Below, one piece after another: positions 1-8,000 of a DNA stretch of 11,570 nt (position 1 is its first letter; every line of letters starts with the position of its first letter). Under the pieces are notes generated by a model. That model saw only the letters and a program-made list of their open reading frames with translations, had not been told where the DNA came from and made no database searches. The stretch lies in contig PAZD01000055.1 of the NCBI GenBank assembly GCA_002715405.1, positions 1-11,570 on the forward strand, read 5' to 3'. The stretch comes from Acidimicrobiaceae bacterium (GTDB lineage Bacteria > Actinomycetota > Acidimicrobiia > Acidimicrobiales > UBA8592). A program made the translations under genes and the position numbers.

Positions 1-36
1 CTTTCCTCCGTGCGCCCAATTTACGTTTAAGCCCAC

Positions 37-42
37 TACCGT
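37..42 (+). promoter_or_regulatory. Possible extended -10 box (TACCGT) for a leaderless transcript
   Basis: TACCGT fits the actinobacterial TANNNT -10 pattern and ends 8 nt before the ATG at 51. That is about where transcription would begin if the mRNA were leaderless. The start has no recognisable Shine-Dalgarno, which agrees with this reading. There is no convincing -35 box, and such a short motif occurs often by chance. Confidence 0.25.
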
Positions 43-50
43 ATTGGGAC

Positions 51-761
51 ATGGGTAAGGCTTCATCCGCAAAAAAAATTGCTAGAGCAGAACGTGCTGG
101 TGCTACTACTGGACCGAGTGAACGTCGTGCAATCGGGTTTCCAACTGCTGTTGGATTGGTGATTGTTCTAGGTTTAGGCCTAGTAATTTTTGCTAGGGCT
201 ACACGCGATGCCGAAGTGACCCCTACGCTACAAGACCATTGGCATGCTGCTTATGGAGTATGGGATTGTGTCGTAGATTCTTTTCTCCCCGTATTCCAGA
301 GTGAGTATGACCCTGAAGGCATACATTCCCACCAGGATGGCTTAATACATATCCATCCATCTACATCTTCTGTCACCGGAAAACAAGCTCGACTGAGTGT
401 ATTCCTTAATGCCATGGGGGCAGAAATATCCGAAGAGGCATTAATTTTACCAGGTGGTCAGTCTCTAGAAGCTGGAGTAAATTGTGGGGGAGAAGAAGCA
501 ATTATCCAAGTGATCAGGTGGGCTAATGCCTTTGAAGGTGGAGAGCCATCAGAAGTCATAACTCAAGACTTAGGAGATGTCCGATTCCTAGATGATCTCG
601 AAGCGTTTACTATTGCCCGTGCCCCTAGGGGTGCTGTTATTCCAATACCAGATAGGGCAGATATTCTCGAAGGTGTTACTGGGCAGTCAAGGGAAGTTAT
701 AACCCGGCCTAACACTTCAGATATTCCTGGGCCGCAAGATTTCGGAGCTGAAAGTGAGTAA
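51..761 (+). CDS. Membrane-anchored extracytoplasmic protein with three HxH motifs, function unknown
   Basis: I cannot name a function for this 236-residue protein. It has a basic N-terminus (residues 1-27), one hydrophobic segment (about 29-48), then a soluble domain that should lie outside the membrane. That domain carries three His-x-His pairs: H63/H65 in HWHAAYG, H92/H94 in GIHSHQDG, and H100/H102 in LIHIHP. It also has only two cysteines, C73 and C145. The histidine spacing suggests a metal site and the cysteines a disulfide, but both are inferences. I recall similar HWHAAYGV.../GIHxHxDGxIHIHP proteins as conserved hypotheticals in Acidimicrobiia. The ATG at 51 is preferred because the basic MGKASSAKK start precedes the membrane segment. 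No Shine-Dalgarno is visible, and the frame stays open to the window edge without another start codon, so an upstream extension cannot be fully excluded. The next gene begins 56 nt downstream on the same strand. Confidence 0.8.
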   Translation: MGKASSAKKIARAERAGATTGPSERRAIGFPTAVGLVIVLGLGLVIFARATRDAEVTPTLQDHWHAAYGVWDCVVDSFLPVFQSEYDPEGIHSHQDGLIHIHPSTSSVTGKQARLSVFLNAMGAEISEEALILPGGQSLEAGVNCGGEEAIIQVIRWANAFEGGEPSEVITQDLGDVRFLDDLEAFTIARAPRGAVIPIPDRADILEGVTGQSREVITRPNTSDIPGPQDFGAESE

Positions 762-817
762 ATTTTCGCTTCTAGGACCCGATCATCTGTTGAACTGTTC
801 GCAAGTGGAAGAGATAA

Positions 818-1261
818 ATGGTTTCCCCGACGCTAGTTGTTGTTAGCGGATATTTCAGTCCTCTTCATTGTGGGCATTTAGACTATTTAGAGGCTGGGGC
901 GACATTAGGGGACCGGCTTCTAGTCATCGTAAATAATGATGTTCAGCAGATACTAAAAAAGGGCAAAGTCATTCTTCCCGAGAAAGATCGGCTGCGACTT
1001 GTCCAAGCTCTCACAATCGTTGATGAAGCTTGTATTGCAACGGATTCTGATAGCTCGGTTAAGGAGACAATTGCAGCTGTTGCGATTGCAAATCCGAAAT
1101 ATCGTCTTATTTTTGGAAATGGAGGGGATCGAAACATCGCGTCGGATATACCTGAAGCTTTAGTCTGTAACGAACTCAACATTGAGATGGCTTTCGGCAT
1201 TGGCGGCACATCTAAAAGAGATTCAAGCTCTCGCATAAACAATGAACTAGGAATCGAGTAG
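818..1261 (+). CDS. HxGH-type cytidylyltransferase/adenylyltransferase-like protein
   Basis: This is a small (147-residue) member of the cytidylyltransferase-like superfamily, which transfers a nucleotide from CTP or ATP to a phosphorylated substrate. The diagnostic loop SGYFSPLHCGHLDYLEAG holds the catalytic HxGH (H17 to H20), right after a first beta strand. An NGGDR motif follows mid-protein, and a Ser-rich segment (SSSRI, near residue 135) sits where the family's ISSTxI-like nucleotide-binding signature is expected. The length matches single-domain members such as TagD and the C-terminal domain of RfaE/HldE. The NGGDR...IPE...VC.ELGIE...FG.GG pattern resembles stand-alone sugar-phosphate nucleotidyltransferases found in polysaccharide loci. 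The substrate cannot be read from sequence. The ATG at 818 has a purine-rich GGAAGAG four bases upstream (807-813). The gene ends 28 nt from the convergent cofE stop. The nearby GDP-sugar genes suggest a role in activating a glycan precursor. Confidence 0.8.
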   Translation: MVSPTLVVVSGYFSPLHCGHLDYLEAGATLGDRLLVIVNNDVQQILKKGKVILPEKDRLRLVQALTIVDEACIATDSDSSVKETIAAVAIANPKYRLIFGNGGDRNIASDIPEALVCNELNIEMAFGIGGTSKRDSSSRINNELGIE

Positions 1262-1289
1262 GACTAGCTTTCTAAAAGAGGACAGATCA

Positions 1290-1988
1290 TTATCGGAAAA
1301 GGTCGTCCTGCGGGTCCCGTATAAGGTTTTCTCTGACATTCCCGTCACCGAACCAATCAGGTTCTCCTCCTCGAATAATTGCAACGGGTATGCCAGAAGA
1401 TTTTCCCATCACGAGTTCAGCAGCTCTAGCGAGTTCATCGACGAGAGCTACTTCAGTTACTTGCATTTCTCGTCCTAAGGCATCAGGTTCACCTCGGAGA
1501 TCTAGAATTGGCAAAATACCCGCTGAACCGATAGCAACATCCGTTAAGCCTTTTCTCCATGGCCTCCCGAATGTATCGGAGATGATCACAGCTACATCAA
1601 GATTGTATCTACCCATCAAGCCTGCTCGAAGTCGTTGGGCAGATCTATCACTATCTTCAGGGAGGAGGGCTGCTTGACCTCGTTCAACATTTGACAGATC
1701 AATTCCAGCATTCGCACAAACAAATCCATGTTTAGTTTCGCTGATAATAAGTTCCCCTCGTCTCCTGAGAATGCGAACAGACTCCCTTTCTACAAGTGGT
1801 TTATGGCTGAGGGGGTCATTAGGGTCAATCGAAACAAGTTGATTCTCTGATTTCGAAATGATCTTCTGCGTAACGACCAGGATATCTAGCTGCCTGATTT
1901 CTCCGCAGTCTCCGAGCATGCCGATAATGTCATCTCCTGGCTCAATTTTTGGCAGCCCTTCTATCGGTAGTATTTCAAGTTGGGTCAT
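1290..1988 (-). CDS. cofE: Coenzyme F420-0:L-glutamate ligase CofE (stand-alone)
   Basis: CofE adds L-glutamate to F420-0 in a GTP-dependent reaction, giving F420-1 and longer gamma-glutamyl tails. Family blocks are clear in order: VVTQKIISK (about 38-46), ETKHGFVCANAGIDLSNV (84-101), LLPEDSDRSAQRLR, ISDTFGRPWRKGLTDVAIG (135-154), DLRGEPDALG, and ELVMGKSSGIPVAIIRGG near the end. The protein is 232 residues, the usual size of single-domain archaeal-type CofE. It lacks the C-terminal nitroreductase-like domain of the roughly 440-residue actinobacterial FbiB. I chose the ATG at 1988 rather than the in-frame ATG at 2009 because a perfect GGAGGT lies 6 nt upstream of it, and because its ATGA overlaps the stop of the cofD reading frame. 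It is the last gene of the four-gene minus-strand operon and shows no obvious terminator. Confidence 0.95.
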   Translation of the reverse strand: MTQLEILPIEGLPKIEPGDDIIGMLGDCGEIRQLDILVVTQKIISKSENQLVSIDPNDPLSHKPLVERESVRILRRRGELIISETKHGFVCANAGIDLSNVERGQAALLPEDSDRSAQRLRAGLMGRYNLDVAVIISDTFGRPWRKGLTDVAIGSAGILPILDLRGEPDALGREMQVTEVALVDELARAAELVMGKSSGIPVAIIRGGEPDWFGDGNVRENLIRDPQDDLFR

Positions 1989-2948
1989 ATAGAGACCTCC
2001 GGAAAGCATAAAGGGATTAAAGCTTCACATAGCTTTGCAGATTTTTGGCTATTGGTCATTACCGTATCCGTTATGAAACACTGCATACCGAGATCCTCAA
2101 TGAGGCTAGCGTGCTGAGCATCTGCATTGTCAATAACAAAGCTAGATGCTATGTCACTATAAATCCGAGCTACTCCTACGACAGAAGATTCATGGCCCAA
2201 GCCTTTAAGTAATTGATCAGCCGGCCCTTTAAGGGCTTTCCCGTTGATAATCCCAGAAAATTGCAATTGTATTTGCCTTTCTGGTCTTTAATGCGTCCAA
2301 CACTCCGGGAATAGCGAGAATAGGCCCTATGGAGACTATCGGGTTAGAAGGAGCAATGATTATTGAAGAAGCGCTGAGGATAATATCAAGAACTTCTGGT
2401 CCTGGTTTAGCTTTCTCAATCCCATCAAACCGTACATCAGAAACTTGGAGATTGTGTTGGTGTCGAACAAAATAGTCTTGGAAACTTATTTCTCCTAATT
2501 CAGAGGATGTCACCATGGTAGAGATCGGGTCGTCGCTCGCTGGCACAATAGATACATGAACATCCAAACTTAAAGCTATCTCTTTAGTAATAGTGGTAAG
2601 AGAAGCTCCTTGTATCAGACGGTGTGTTCTATACATGTGTGTACCTATGTCCCGATCACCTAACTGGAACCAGTCAAGACCTCCATACGTCTTTAGCATT
2701 TCCATCGCTTTCCAACTTTCGTTTTTTAAACCCCATCCCTTCTCAGCATCAATTTCCCCAGCGAGTGTGTAGGTGACGGTATCAAGATCAGGGCAAATGC
2801 GAAGTCCGTGAAGGGTTGTATCATCAGCAACGTTTACTATCGCCGAGATATGAGTTGGGTCAATTACGTTTGCTAGCCCCTGAAGGAGTTTCGCAGCACC
2901 TACACCTCCGGATAGGACAACTATTTTATTGCCCTGTGATGAATTCAC
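1985..2948 (-). pseudogene. cofD: 2-phospho-L-lactate/enolpyruvyl transferase CofD (FbiA), interrupted by a one-base frameshift
   Basis: CofD/FbiA joins the phospho-lactyl or phosphoenolpyruvyl group to the deazaflavin Fo, forming (dehydro-)F420-0. The first frame (2948 down to 2229) shows LSGGVGAAKLLQGL (12-25), IVNVADDTTLHGLRICPDLD (37-56), GWGLKNESWKAMEML (71-85), the WFQLGDRDIGTHMYRTHRL block (93-111) and IIIAPSNPIVSIGPIL, then ends at a stop right after leaving the family pattern. The missing C-terminus, starting SGIINGKALKGPADQLLKGLGH, continues in another frame from about 2257 to 1985. Dropping one T from the TTTT run at 2260-2257 (minus strand) restores a 320-residue protein of normal family length. 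The extra base is either a real mutation or a sequencing/assembly error. No other damage is visible, so the lesion is recent or artificial. The start is GTG at 2948, overlapping the gmd stop as GTGA. The end overlaps cofE as ATGA. Confidence 0.9.
1995..2000 (-). promoter_or_regulatory. Strong ribosome binding site (GGAGGT) of cofE
   Basis: On the minus strand GGAGGT is followed by 6 nt and then ATG at 1988. This decides the cofE start in favour of 1988 over the in-frame ATG at 2009, which lies upstream of the site. The site lies inside the last codons of cofD, so ribosomes finishing cofD can reinitiate directly. Confidence 0.8.
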
Positions 2949-3922
2949 GCTAACCCTTTGAGTCTTCCTTCGAGTAGAGCCATATCAGCATCAACCATCA
3001 TGATTACTAGCTCCTCAAATGTTGTTTCAGGCTTCCATTGGAGCTCTTTTGCTGCTTTTGAGTAATCGCCTACAAGAAGATCTACTTCAGCACGGCGAAA
3101 AAACTTTTCGTCAACAATCACATGATCTTCGTATGAAAGTCCTAAATGTTCGAAGGCAACATCGCAGAATTCTCTAACGCTATGTGTCATTCCGGTGCAG
3201 ATAACATAATCGTCAGGTGCATCTTGTTGAAGCATCATCCACATAGCTTCGACGTAATCACCGGCAAAACCCCAGTCCCTTTTGGAATCTAGGTTTCCAA
3301 GAGCCAGCTTCTCTTCTAGACCTAGCTTTATTGATGCGGCTCCGTAACTTATTTTTCTAGTTACGAATTCGAGTCCACGTCGGGGGCTTTCATGATTAAA
3401 TAATATCCCACTAGATGCATGGAGGTCATAACTTTCTCGGTAGTTAACTGTAATCCAGTGTCCATAGACTTTCGCTACCCCATATGGGCTTCTTGGATAG
3501 AACGGTGTGCTTTCGCTTTGAGGTACTTCTGCAACTTTTCCGAACATTTCGCTTGAACTCGCTTGATAAAATCTAGTAGAAGGATCAACATTTCTAATAG
3601 CGTCGAGGATACGAGTAACACTTAAAGCAGTAGTTTCTCCTGTTAGGACAGGTTGACCGAAAGAAGTTTGGACAAAGGACTGCGCTGCAAGGTTGTAGAC
3701 CTCATCAGGGTTGTGTTGCTTTATAGCGTCAATCAAAGAGATTTGATCAAGGAGATCTCCATTGACAAATTGAATTGCCCCTTGAATATGGGCAATTCTC
3801 TCATAGTTGACAGTGCTGCTTCTTCGGACCATACCGATGACATCGTAACCTTTGTTCAGCAGCGACTCGGCCAGATACGACCCATCCTGACCTGTAATCC
3901 CTGTAATAAGTGCTGTAGGCAT
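2945..3922 (-). CDS. gmd: GDP-mannose 4,6-dehydratase
   Basis: Gmd converts GDP-D-mannose to GDP-4-dehydro-6-deoxy-D-mannose in the cytoplasm with bound NADP+. It is an extended SDR protein. The Rossmann glycine motif is GITGQDGSYLAE (8-19). The catalytic block is ASSSEMFG (121-128), with Ser123 at the place of the Thr in E. coli Gmd and E125 conserved. The active-site Y147/K151 lie in YPRSPYGVAKVYGHW. The family signatures ILFNHESPRRG (173-183) and RDWGFAGDYVEAMW follow, with RAEVDLLVGD near the C-terminus. At 325 residues it has normal length. The ATG at 3922 has AAGGA at 3935-3931, 8 nt away, lying inside the final codons of the upstream gene. It sits 4 nt after the epimerase/reductase gene and overlaps cofD by 4 nt, so it is part of one operon. 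Confidence 0.95.
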   Translation of the reverse strand: MPTALITGITGQDGSYLAESLLNKGYDVIGMVRRSSTVNYERIAHIQGAIQFVNGDLLDQISLIDAIKQHNPDEVYNLAAQSFVQTSFGQPVLTGETTALSVTRILDAIRNVDPSTRFYQASSSEMFGKVAEVPQSESTPFYPRSPYGVAKVYGHWITVNYRESYDLHASSGILFNHESPRRGLEFVTRKISYGAASIKLGLEEKLALGNLDSKRDWGFAGDYVEAMWMMLQQDAPDDYVICTGMTHSVREFCDVAFEHLGLSYEDHVIVDEKFFRRAEVDLLVGDYSKAAKELQWKPETTFEELVIMMVDADMALLEGRLKGLA

Positions 3923-3926
3923 TCCC

Positions 3927-4841
3927 TTAATCCTTAACTATGTCATCTAAGAAAGCTTTTGTTGCTTCAATGATATCTGCGACTGTTTGAGTGAACTCTA
4001 TTTTCGGCTCCCACCCTGTTTGTGATTTTATCTTGCTGTTATCCCCTCGAAGTACAGGGATATCTGAGGGGCGTTGAAGTGCTGGATCGGGGCAAAGATC
4101 GATGTCACACTCTGCAACTGAAATAAGTGCCTCAGCAAGCTCTGAGATTTCTCTGTCTATACCTGAACACACGTTGTATGCTTCTCCTGATATCCCGTCG
4201 CAGATAATAGATCGATAGGCACGAACAACATCTCGAACATCTGTAAAATCGCGACGCGTATCCAGCCTGCCAATTGGGATAGTTTTTTCTCCTGAGTTCT
4301 GGGCACGAAGGATTCTTAGGGCTAAAGCAGAAGCAACAAAATGCTCGCTCTGCCTAGGGCCGAAATGATTAAAGGATCTAGCACGCATGACTTCCATTGC
4401 AGGGGTTGCTTGTTGGATGCTAATCATTTCGGCTGCCGCTTTGCTGGCAGCATAAGGGGAAGATGGAAGTAAGGGGAATGATTCGTCGATGGGAAGTTTC
4501 GATTGATCTACTTTCCCGTACACTTCGGCGCTAGAGACAGTTAGCACTCTTTGGACGTTTGCCTTACGACAAGCAAGGAGAACATTTAACGTCCCTTCAG
4601 CATTTACCTGAAAGGTCTTATTAGGATTTTCCCAAGATGCTGCAACATCTGCCTGTCCTGCTAGGTGATAAACCACATTTGGCTTTATAGACAAAAACAA
4701 CTTTGTTAATGCTTCCCCGTCTAGAAGGTCAGGCCCTCCATTCGCGATGTCGGTAGGTACAGCTTGATCTCCACATTTTTCAAGAAAATCCACCAAGTGT
4801 TTTCCAACGAAACCACTTCCACCTGTGATAACTGCTAACAC
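3927..4841 (-). CDS. rmd: NAD(P)-dependent GDP-6-deoxy-D-lyxo-4-hexulose reductase (Rmd-like)
   Basis: This is an extended short-chain dehydrogenase of 304 residues. Visible motifs are ITGGSGFVGKHL (5-16) for the dinucleotide, YHLAGQADVAASWENP (58-73), SSAEVYG (103-109), the Y130-x3-K134 pair in SPYAASKAAAE, RSFNHFGPRQ (155-164) and RRDFTDVRDVVRAY (about 196-209). The SFNH.GP.Q block, the RDFTDVRDVV block and the position next to gmd favour the Rmd branch, which reduces the Gmd product to GDP-D-rhamnose. A GDP-fucose or other 4-keto reductase/epimerase of the same fold is less likely but possible. The start is GTG at 4841. No ATG precedes the Rossmann strand, and the Shine-Dalgarno is weak. 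It is the first gene of the rmd-gmd-cofD-cofE operon, with the stop 4 nt before gmd. Confidence 0.85.
   Translation of the reverse strand: MLAVITGGSGFVGKHLVDFLEKCGDQAVPTDIANGGPDLLDGEALTKLFLSIKPNVVYHLAGQADVAASWENPNKTFQVNAEGTLNVLLACRKANVQRVLTVSSAEVYGKVDQSKLPIDESFPLLPSSPYAASKAAAEMISIQQATPAMEVMRARSFNHFGPRQSEHFVASALALRILRAQNSGEKTIPIGRLDTRRDFTDVRDVVRAYRSIICDGISGEAYNVCSGIDREISELAEALISVAECDIDLCPDPALQRPSDIPVLRGDNSKIKSQTGWEPKIEFTQTVADIIEATKAFLDDIVKD
3931..3935 (-). promoter_or_regulatory. Ribosome binding site (AAGGA) of gmd within the end of the upstream gene
   Basis: AAGGA on the minus strand lies 8 nt before the gmd ATG at 3922 and overlaps the final Lys-Asp codons of the preceding gene. This suggests coupled translation of the two GDP-sugar enzymes. 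Confidence 0.6.
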
Positions 4842-4870
4842 TGTTCTTGACTTAGATAAGGCACAGATAA

Positions 4871-4876
4871 ATTGTA
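4871..4876 (-). promoter_or_regulatory. Candidate -10 box (TACAAT) for the rmd-gmd-cofD-cofE operon
   Basis: TACAAT on the minus strand matches TATAAT at five of six positions and lies 29 nt before the GTG at 4841. That would give a leader of about 20 nt. The -35 region is poor (ATAAAA at 17-bp spacing). Just upstream is a small inverted repeat, ACTCC-TTTT-GGAGT (4876-4889), which could be an operator half-site or mean nothing. Confidence 0.35.
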
Positions 4877-4950
4877 CTCCTTTTGGAGTGAAGTTTTATG
4901 TAGAGAATTACCTACTTTTAGGAACGAAACCCAGACTATTTGGTCATTAT

Positions 4951-4967
4951 TTGGGAAAAATACCCAA
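4951..4967. repeat. Small inverted repeat TTGGG-N7-CCCAA in the divergent intergenic region
   Basis: A 5-bp perfect stem with a 7-nt A-rich loop lies between the divergent operons, 55 nt before the glycosyltransferase GTG. It could be a regulator site or a weak leader hairpin. The stem is short enough to arise by chance. Nothing else structured is evident in 4842-5021. Confidence 0.25.
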
Positions 4968-5007
4968 GAGTGTCAACAGGGTACATGCCGAACTTCGTTT
5001 TGGCGAT

Positions 5008-5013
5008 TAACCT
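5008..5013 (+). promoter_or_regulatory. Possible -10 box (TAACCT) for leaderless glycosyltransferase mRNA
   Basis: TAACCT fits TANNNT and ends 8 nt before the GTG at 5022. This start has no Shine-Dalgarno in the preceding 20 nt. The arrangement is what a leaderless actinobacterial promoter would look like and mirrors that of the gene at 51. The motif is short and has no good -35, so this is tentative. Confidence 0.3.
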
Positions 5014-5021
5014 TCGCCACT

Positions 5022-8000
5022 GTGGAACATTCTGTTTCGAAAGTTAATAATTCAGTCGATAATGCTGTTGCATATCCGCCAGTCGAGATTGTTGTCGTTG
5101 CCCATGCTTCAGATGAATGGTTTGAAGATGTCCTGTCCTCTTTCGCTATTCAGGACTATCCAGACTTCAAAGTAACTGTCCTCACAACTGGTGACGAATC
5201 CACTATGCAAAGTTTTGTAAGCGAATACCTGCCAGAAGCAGAAGTCATACCCGTCGATTCTTCAGATGGGCACGGAAAAAATTTAAATACCGTCTTGTCA
5301 TATGAGACGAATGCTGCATTTTTCCTTTTTTGCGATCATGATGTTGCACTTGCACCCGATGCACTTCGGCTCATGGTAGAAGAATCGTTGAGGTCAAACG
5401 CTAGTGTCATTGGGCCTAAAATCGTTAACTGGGACAGGCCCGATGAGCTACTCGATATTGGTTGTTCTGTAGATAAGTTGGGTTATCAAATTCCTCGAAT
5501 TGAACCGGGTGAACTAGATCAGGAACAACACGATGCTGTCTCAGATGTATTCGTGATCTCTTCTACTGTTGCTCTGGTCCGCGCCGATTTGTTTAGAGCG
5601 ATATCTGGATTTGATGAAGAAATGGGAATGATCGGAGAAGATTTGGACATGTGTTGGCGAGCTCATGTAGCTGGAGCGCATGTAATTACTGTTCCATTGG
5701 CAGTAGCTCGTCACCGTGAAGAGAAGGGAGAGTACCGAAGCGATGGAGATGAAGAAAAGCTTAGAGAACGCCATCGGCTTCGAACAATATTAAGTAATTA
5801 TGGATTGGCGTATTCACTACTCATTTTGCCGCAAGCCTTCCTCTTGTCTCTCTTCCGTTCTATCGGCTCGTTGCTGGTAGGTGACTTTGGTCGAGTCCGA
5901 GTGCTAGTTGGATCTTGGATTTGGAACCTATCTCGACCTAGAACTCTTTTTGAGCGAAGAAAAAAGCTCAAGTCTGTTCGCCGCCTTCCCGACATAGAGG
6001 TACGAGCGTTACAGTCTTCTGGTTATGCTCTATTCAAGTCGTTGTTTAAGGATCGCTCTCAGGATTCTGAAAAACAAAATTCTGGAATGGTGACCGAGCG
6101 CTTTAGGCGGTTATTAGAGTCCATGAGGGCAGGACCATCAAGGGTTTCAGTTGCCTTTGTGAGTCTCGCAACTCTTGTTTTCTTTTTTGGTAGCCGGCAC
6201 TTGATTACTCGTAAAGTGCCTGTTATTGGAGAACTAGTACCATTTGATGTTGGGATACAAGATTGTTTTTCTATTTGGTTTTCTAACTGGTGGGTAACCG
6301 GTATAGGTCATGAATCAACAAGCCCTACGGCCATTGGGTTGACCGGTTTTTTGGGGATTGTTTTTTTGGGTTCCATGGGTTTACTCAGACTTGTTCTCAC
6401 GCTCGGCATGCTTCCAATAGGTGTTATCGGAATGTGGAATTTCCTAAAGCCATTTAACTCGCCATGGGTCAAAGTTGCTGGAGCTTCGATATATCTAGCT
6501 TCACCGGTACCGTATGAGGCTTTGGGGTCAGGGTCCTGGGGTGGTCTTATACTCTATGGAACACTTCCATGGCTCTTAGTCCTTTTGGGGCAAGCTGCGA
6601 AACTATCTCCATTCGGACCTATCGGGGGGGCTTCTGGGCCGGGAATCATGCCGTCCAATTGGTTACGTGAAGCGTTAGGTATAGGAGCTTTAGTCGGTTT
6701 TATGATCGCTTTTTTCCCTTTCGCCAGTGTGGAAGTCATAGCTCTAGTTGCTGCAATCTTTGTTGGATCCCTCCTATCTGGATGGCCATCAGGGGCTCTT
6801 CGGCTGATCGGTGTACTTAGTTTGGGGTTGATTATCGCTCTTGCTGTAAACCTCCCATGGCTAATTGATGTCTTTGCCTTCGATCCGTCTTGGGAGTGGC
6901 TCGTGGGAACTCGTCCTTCATCAAACTTGTCTGGTGGTCTTTCAGATTTCCTCCAACTAACAGCTGGTAGATCTGGCAATCAAATTTTTGGTTGGGGATT
7001 TTTAGCTATTGCGGTAGTCCCTCTTATTCTTGCGAAAGGTGAGCGCTGGGCATGGGCAGTTCGAAGTTGGGTAATGTACCTAGGAGGTGTGTCCATTCTT
7101 TGGGTCGATAGTAATCAGTGGCTGGATATCTCGATGCCTCGCCCTGAAATACTATTAGCTCCAGCATCGATAGGAGTAGCTGTCGCAGGTGCCATGGGAG
7201 TAGGCGCACTTCAGCGTGATTTACAAACATACCGCTTTGGATGGAGACAACTTGTACCTATAAGTACATTAATTGCGTTTGTGTTAGTTGTCCTCCCTGT
7301 CTTCGGAAACGCATTTTCCGGTGACTGGGGTATGCCAGACGATGAACTTAATCAAGTTCTGAGTATCCAAGAGAGTGATACGAATATCGAAGGACGAGTA
7401 TTGTGGATTGGTCACGATGATCTATTAGCAGCTGCTGGTAGTCCCATAGCTGAAGGTTTAACTTTTTCGGTTACTTCCGGTCTTAAATCATCGTTCCTAG
7501 ACCGTTGGGATGCGGGCCCAGAACCGGGAGACTATCTAATTGAAGAAGCTTTACTTTTAGCATTAGATGGTGGAACAACGAAACTTGGAAGGCTACTTGC
7601 TCCTTTGGGTATCAGCGAGATTGTACTCGTGGGTCGGTCTTCTCCATTGCCATCAAAAGGTCAAATCGAACCTATCCCTTCATCAGTGGAGGCATCTTTA
7701 GGGAAGCAGTTGGATCTTATCCGAATCGTTGCTTCCCCCGGTATCGTCCGATATGAAAATGTTTCTGCTCTTCCGGCTGCCTCAGTAGTTAGTGATGGGC
7801 ATGCAGTGGGGAGATCACTCCGTTCCTTTGCATCCGACCCTCTTCCAGAAAAGGGCACTGCTCTCACTCCTAAGAACCACTCGGCAACGTCTTACTCAGG
7901 TTTTGTTGAGAGGGATTCCGAGATCTTCTTATCGGTCCCTTCAACTAGCACTTGGAAGTTGTCAGTAGATGGAGTTATGGTCCAACAAGAAACAGCGCTT

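Noticed and set aside
1..30. Possible 3' end of an upstream gene (frame 1, ending at TAA 28-30)
   Set aside because: Only nine codons are visible and they match nothing recognisable. The frame of the gene at 51 is also open here, so neither reading can be supported.
2250..2265. Programmed ribosomal frameshift in cofD
   Set aside because: The sequence has no classical slippery heptamer for -1 shifting and no obvious downstream pseudoknot. The required shift is +1 at a plain T run, and CofD is not known for recoding. An indel or assembly error is simpler.
1985..2266. A separate 93-residue gene downstream of cofD
   Set aside because: The sequence is the conserved CofD C-terminus (INGKALKGPADQLL...) and has no ribosome binding site of its own. 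It is the second half of a frameshifted cofD, not an independent gene.
4872..5021. 50-codon N-terminal extension of the glycosyltransferase from a TTG start
   Set aside because: The encoded residues are Trp/Cys-rich and unlike a GT2 N-terminus. The region also contains the divergent promoters. The GTG at 5022 leaves a typical short lead-in to the GT2 domain.
6554..6979. Minus-strand open frame of about 140 codons inside the glycosyltransferase gene
   Set aside because: It is antisense to well-supported membrane-segment coding, has a low-complexity Pro/Arg/Lys/Ser composition and no ribosome binding site. It is a shadow frame.
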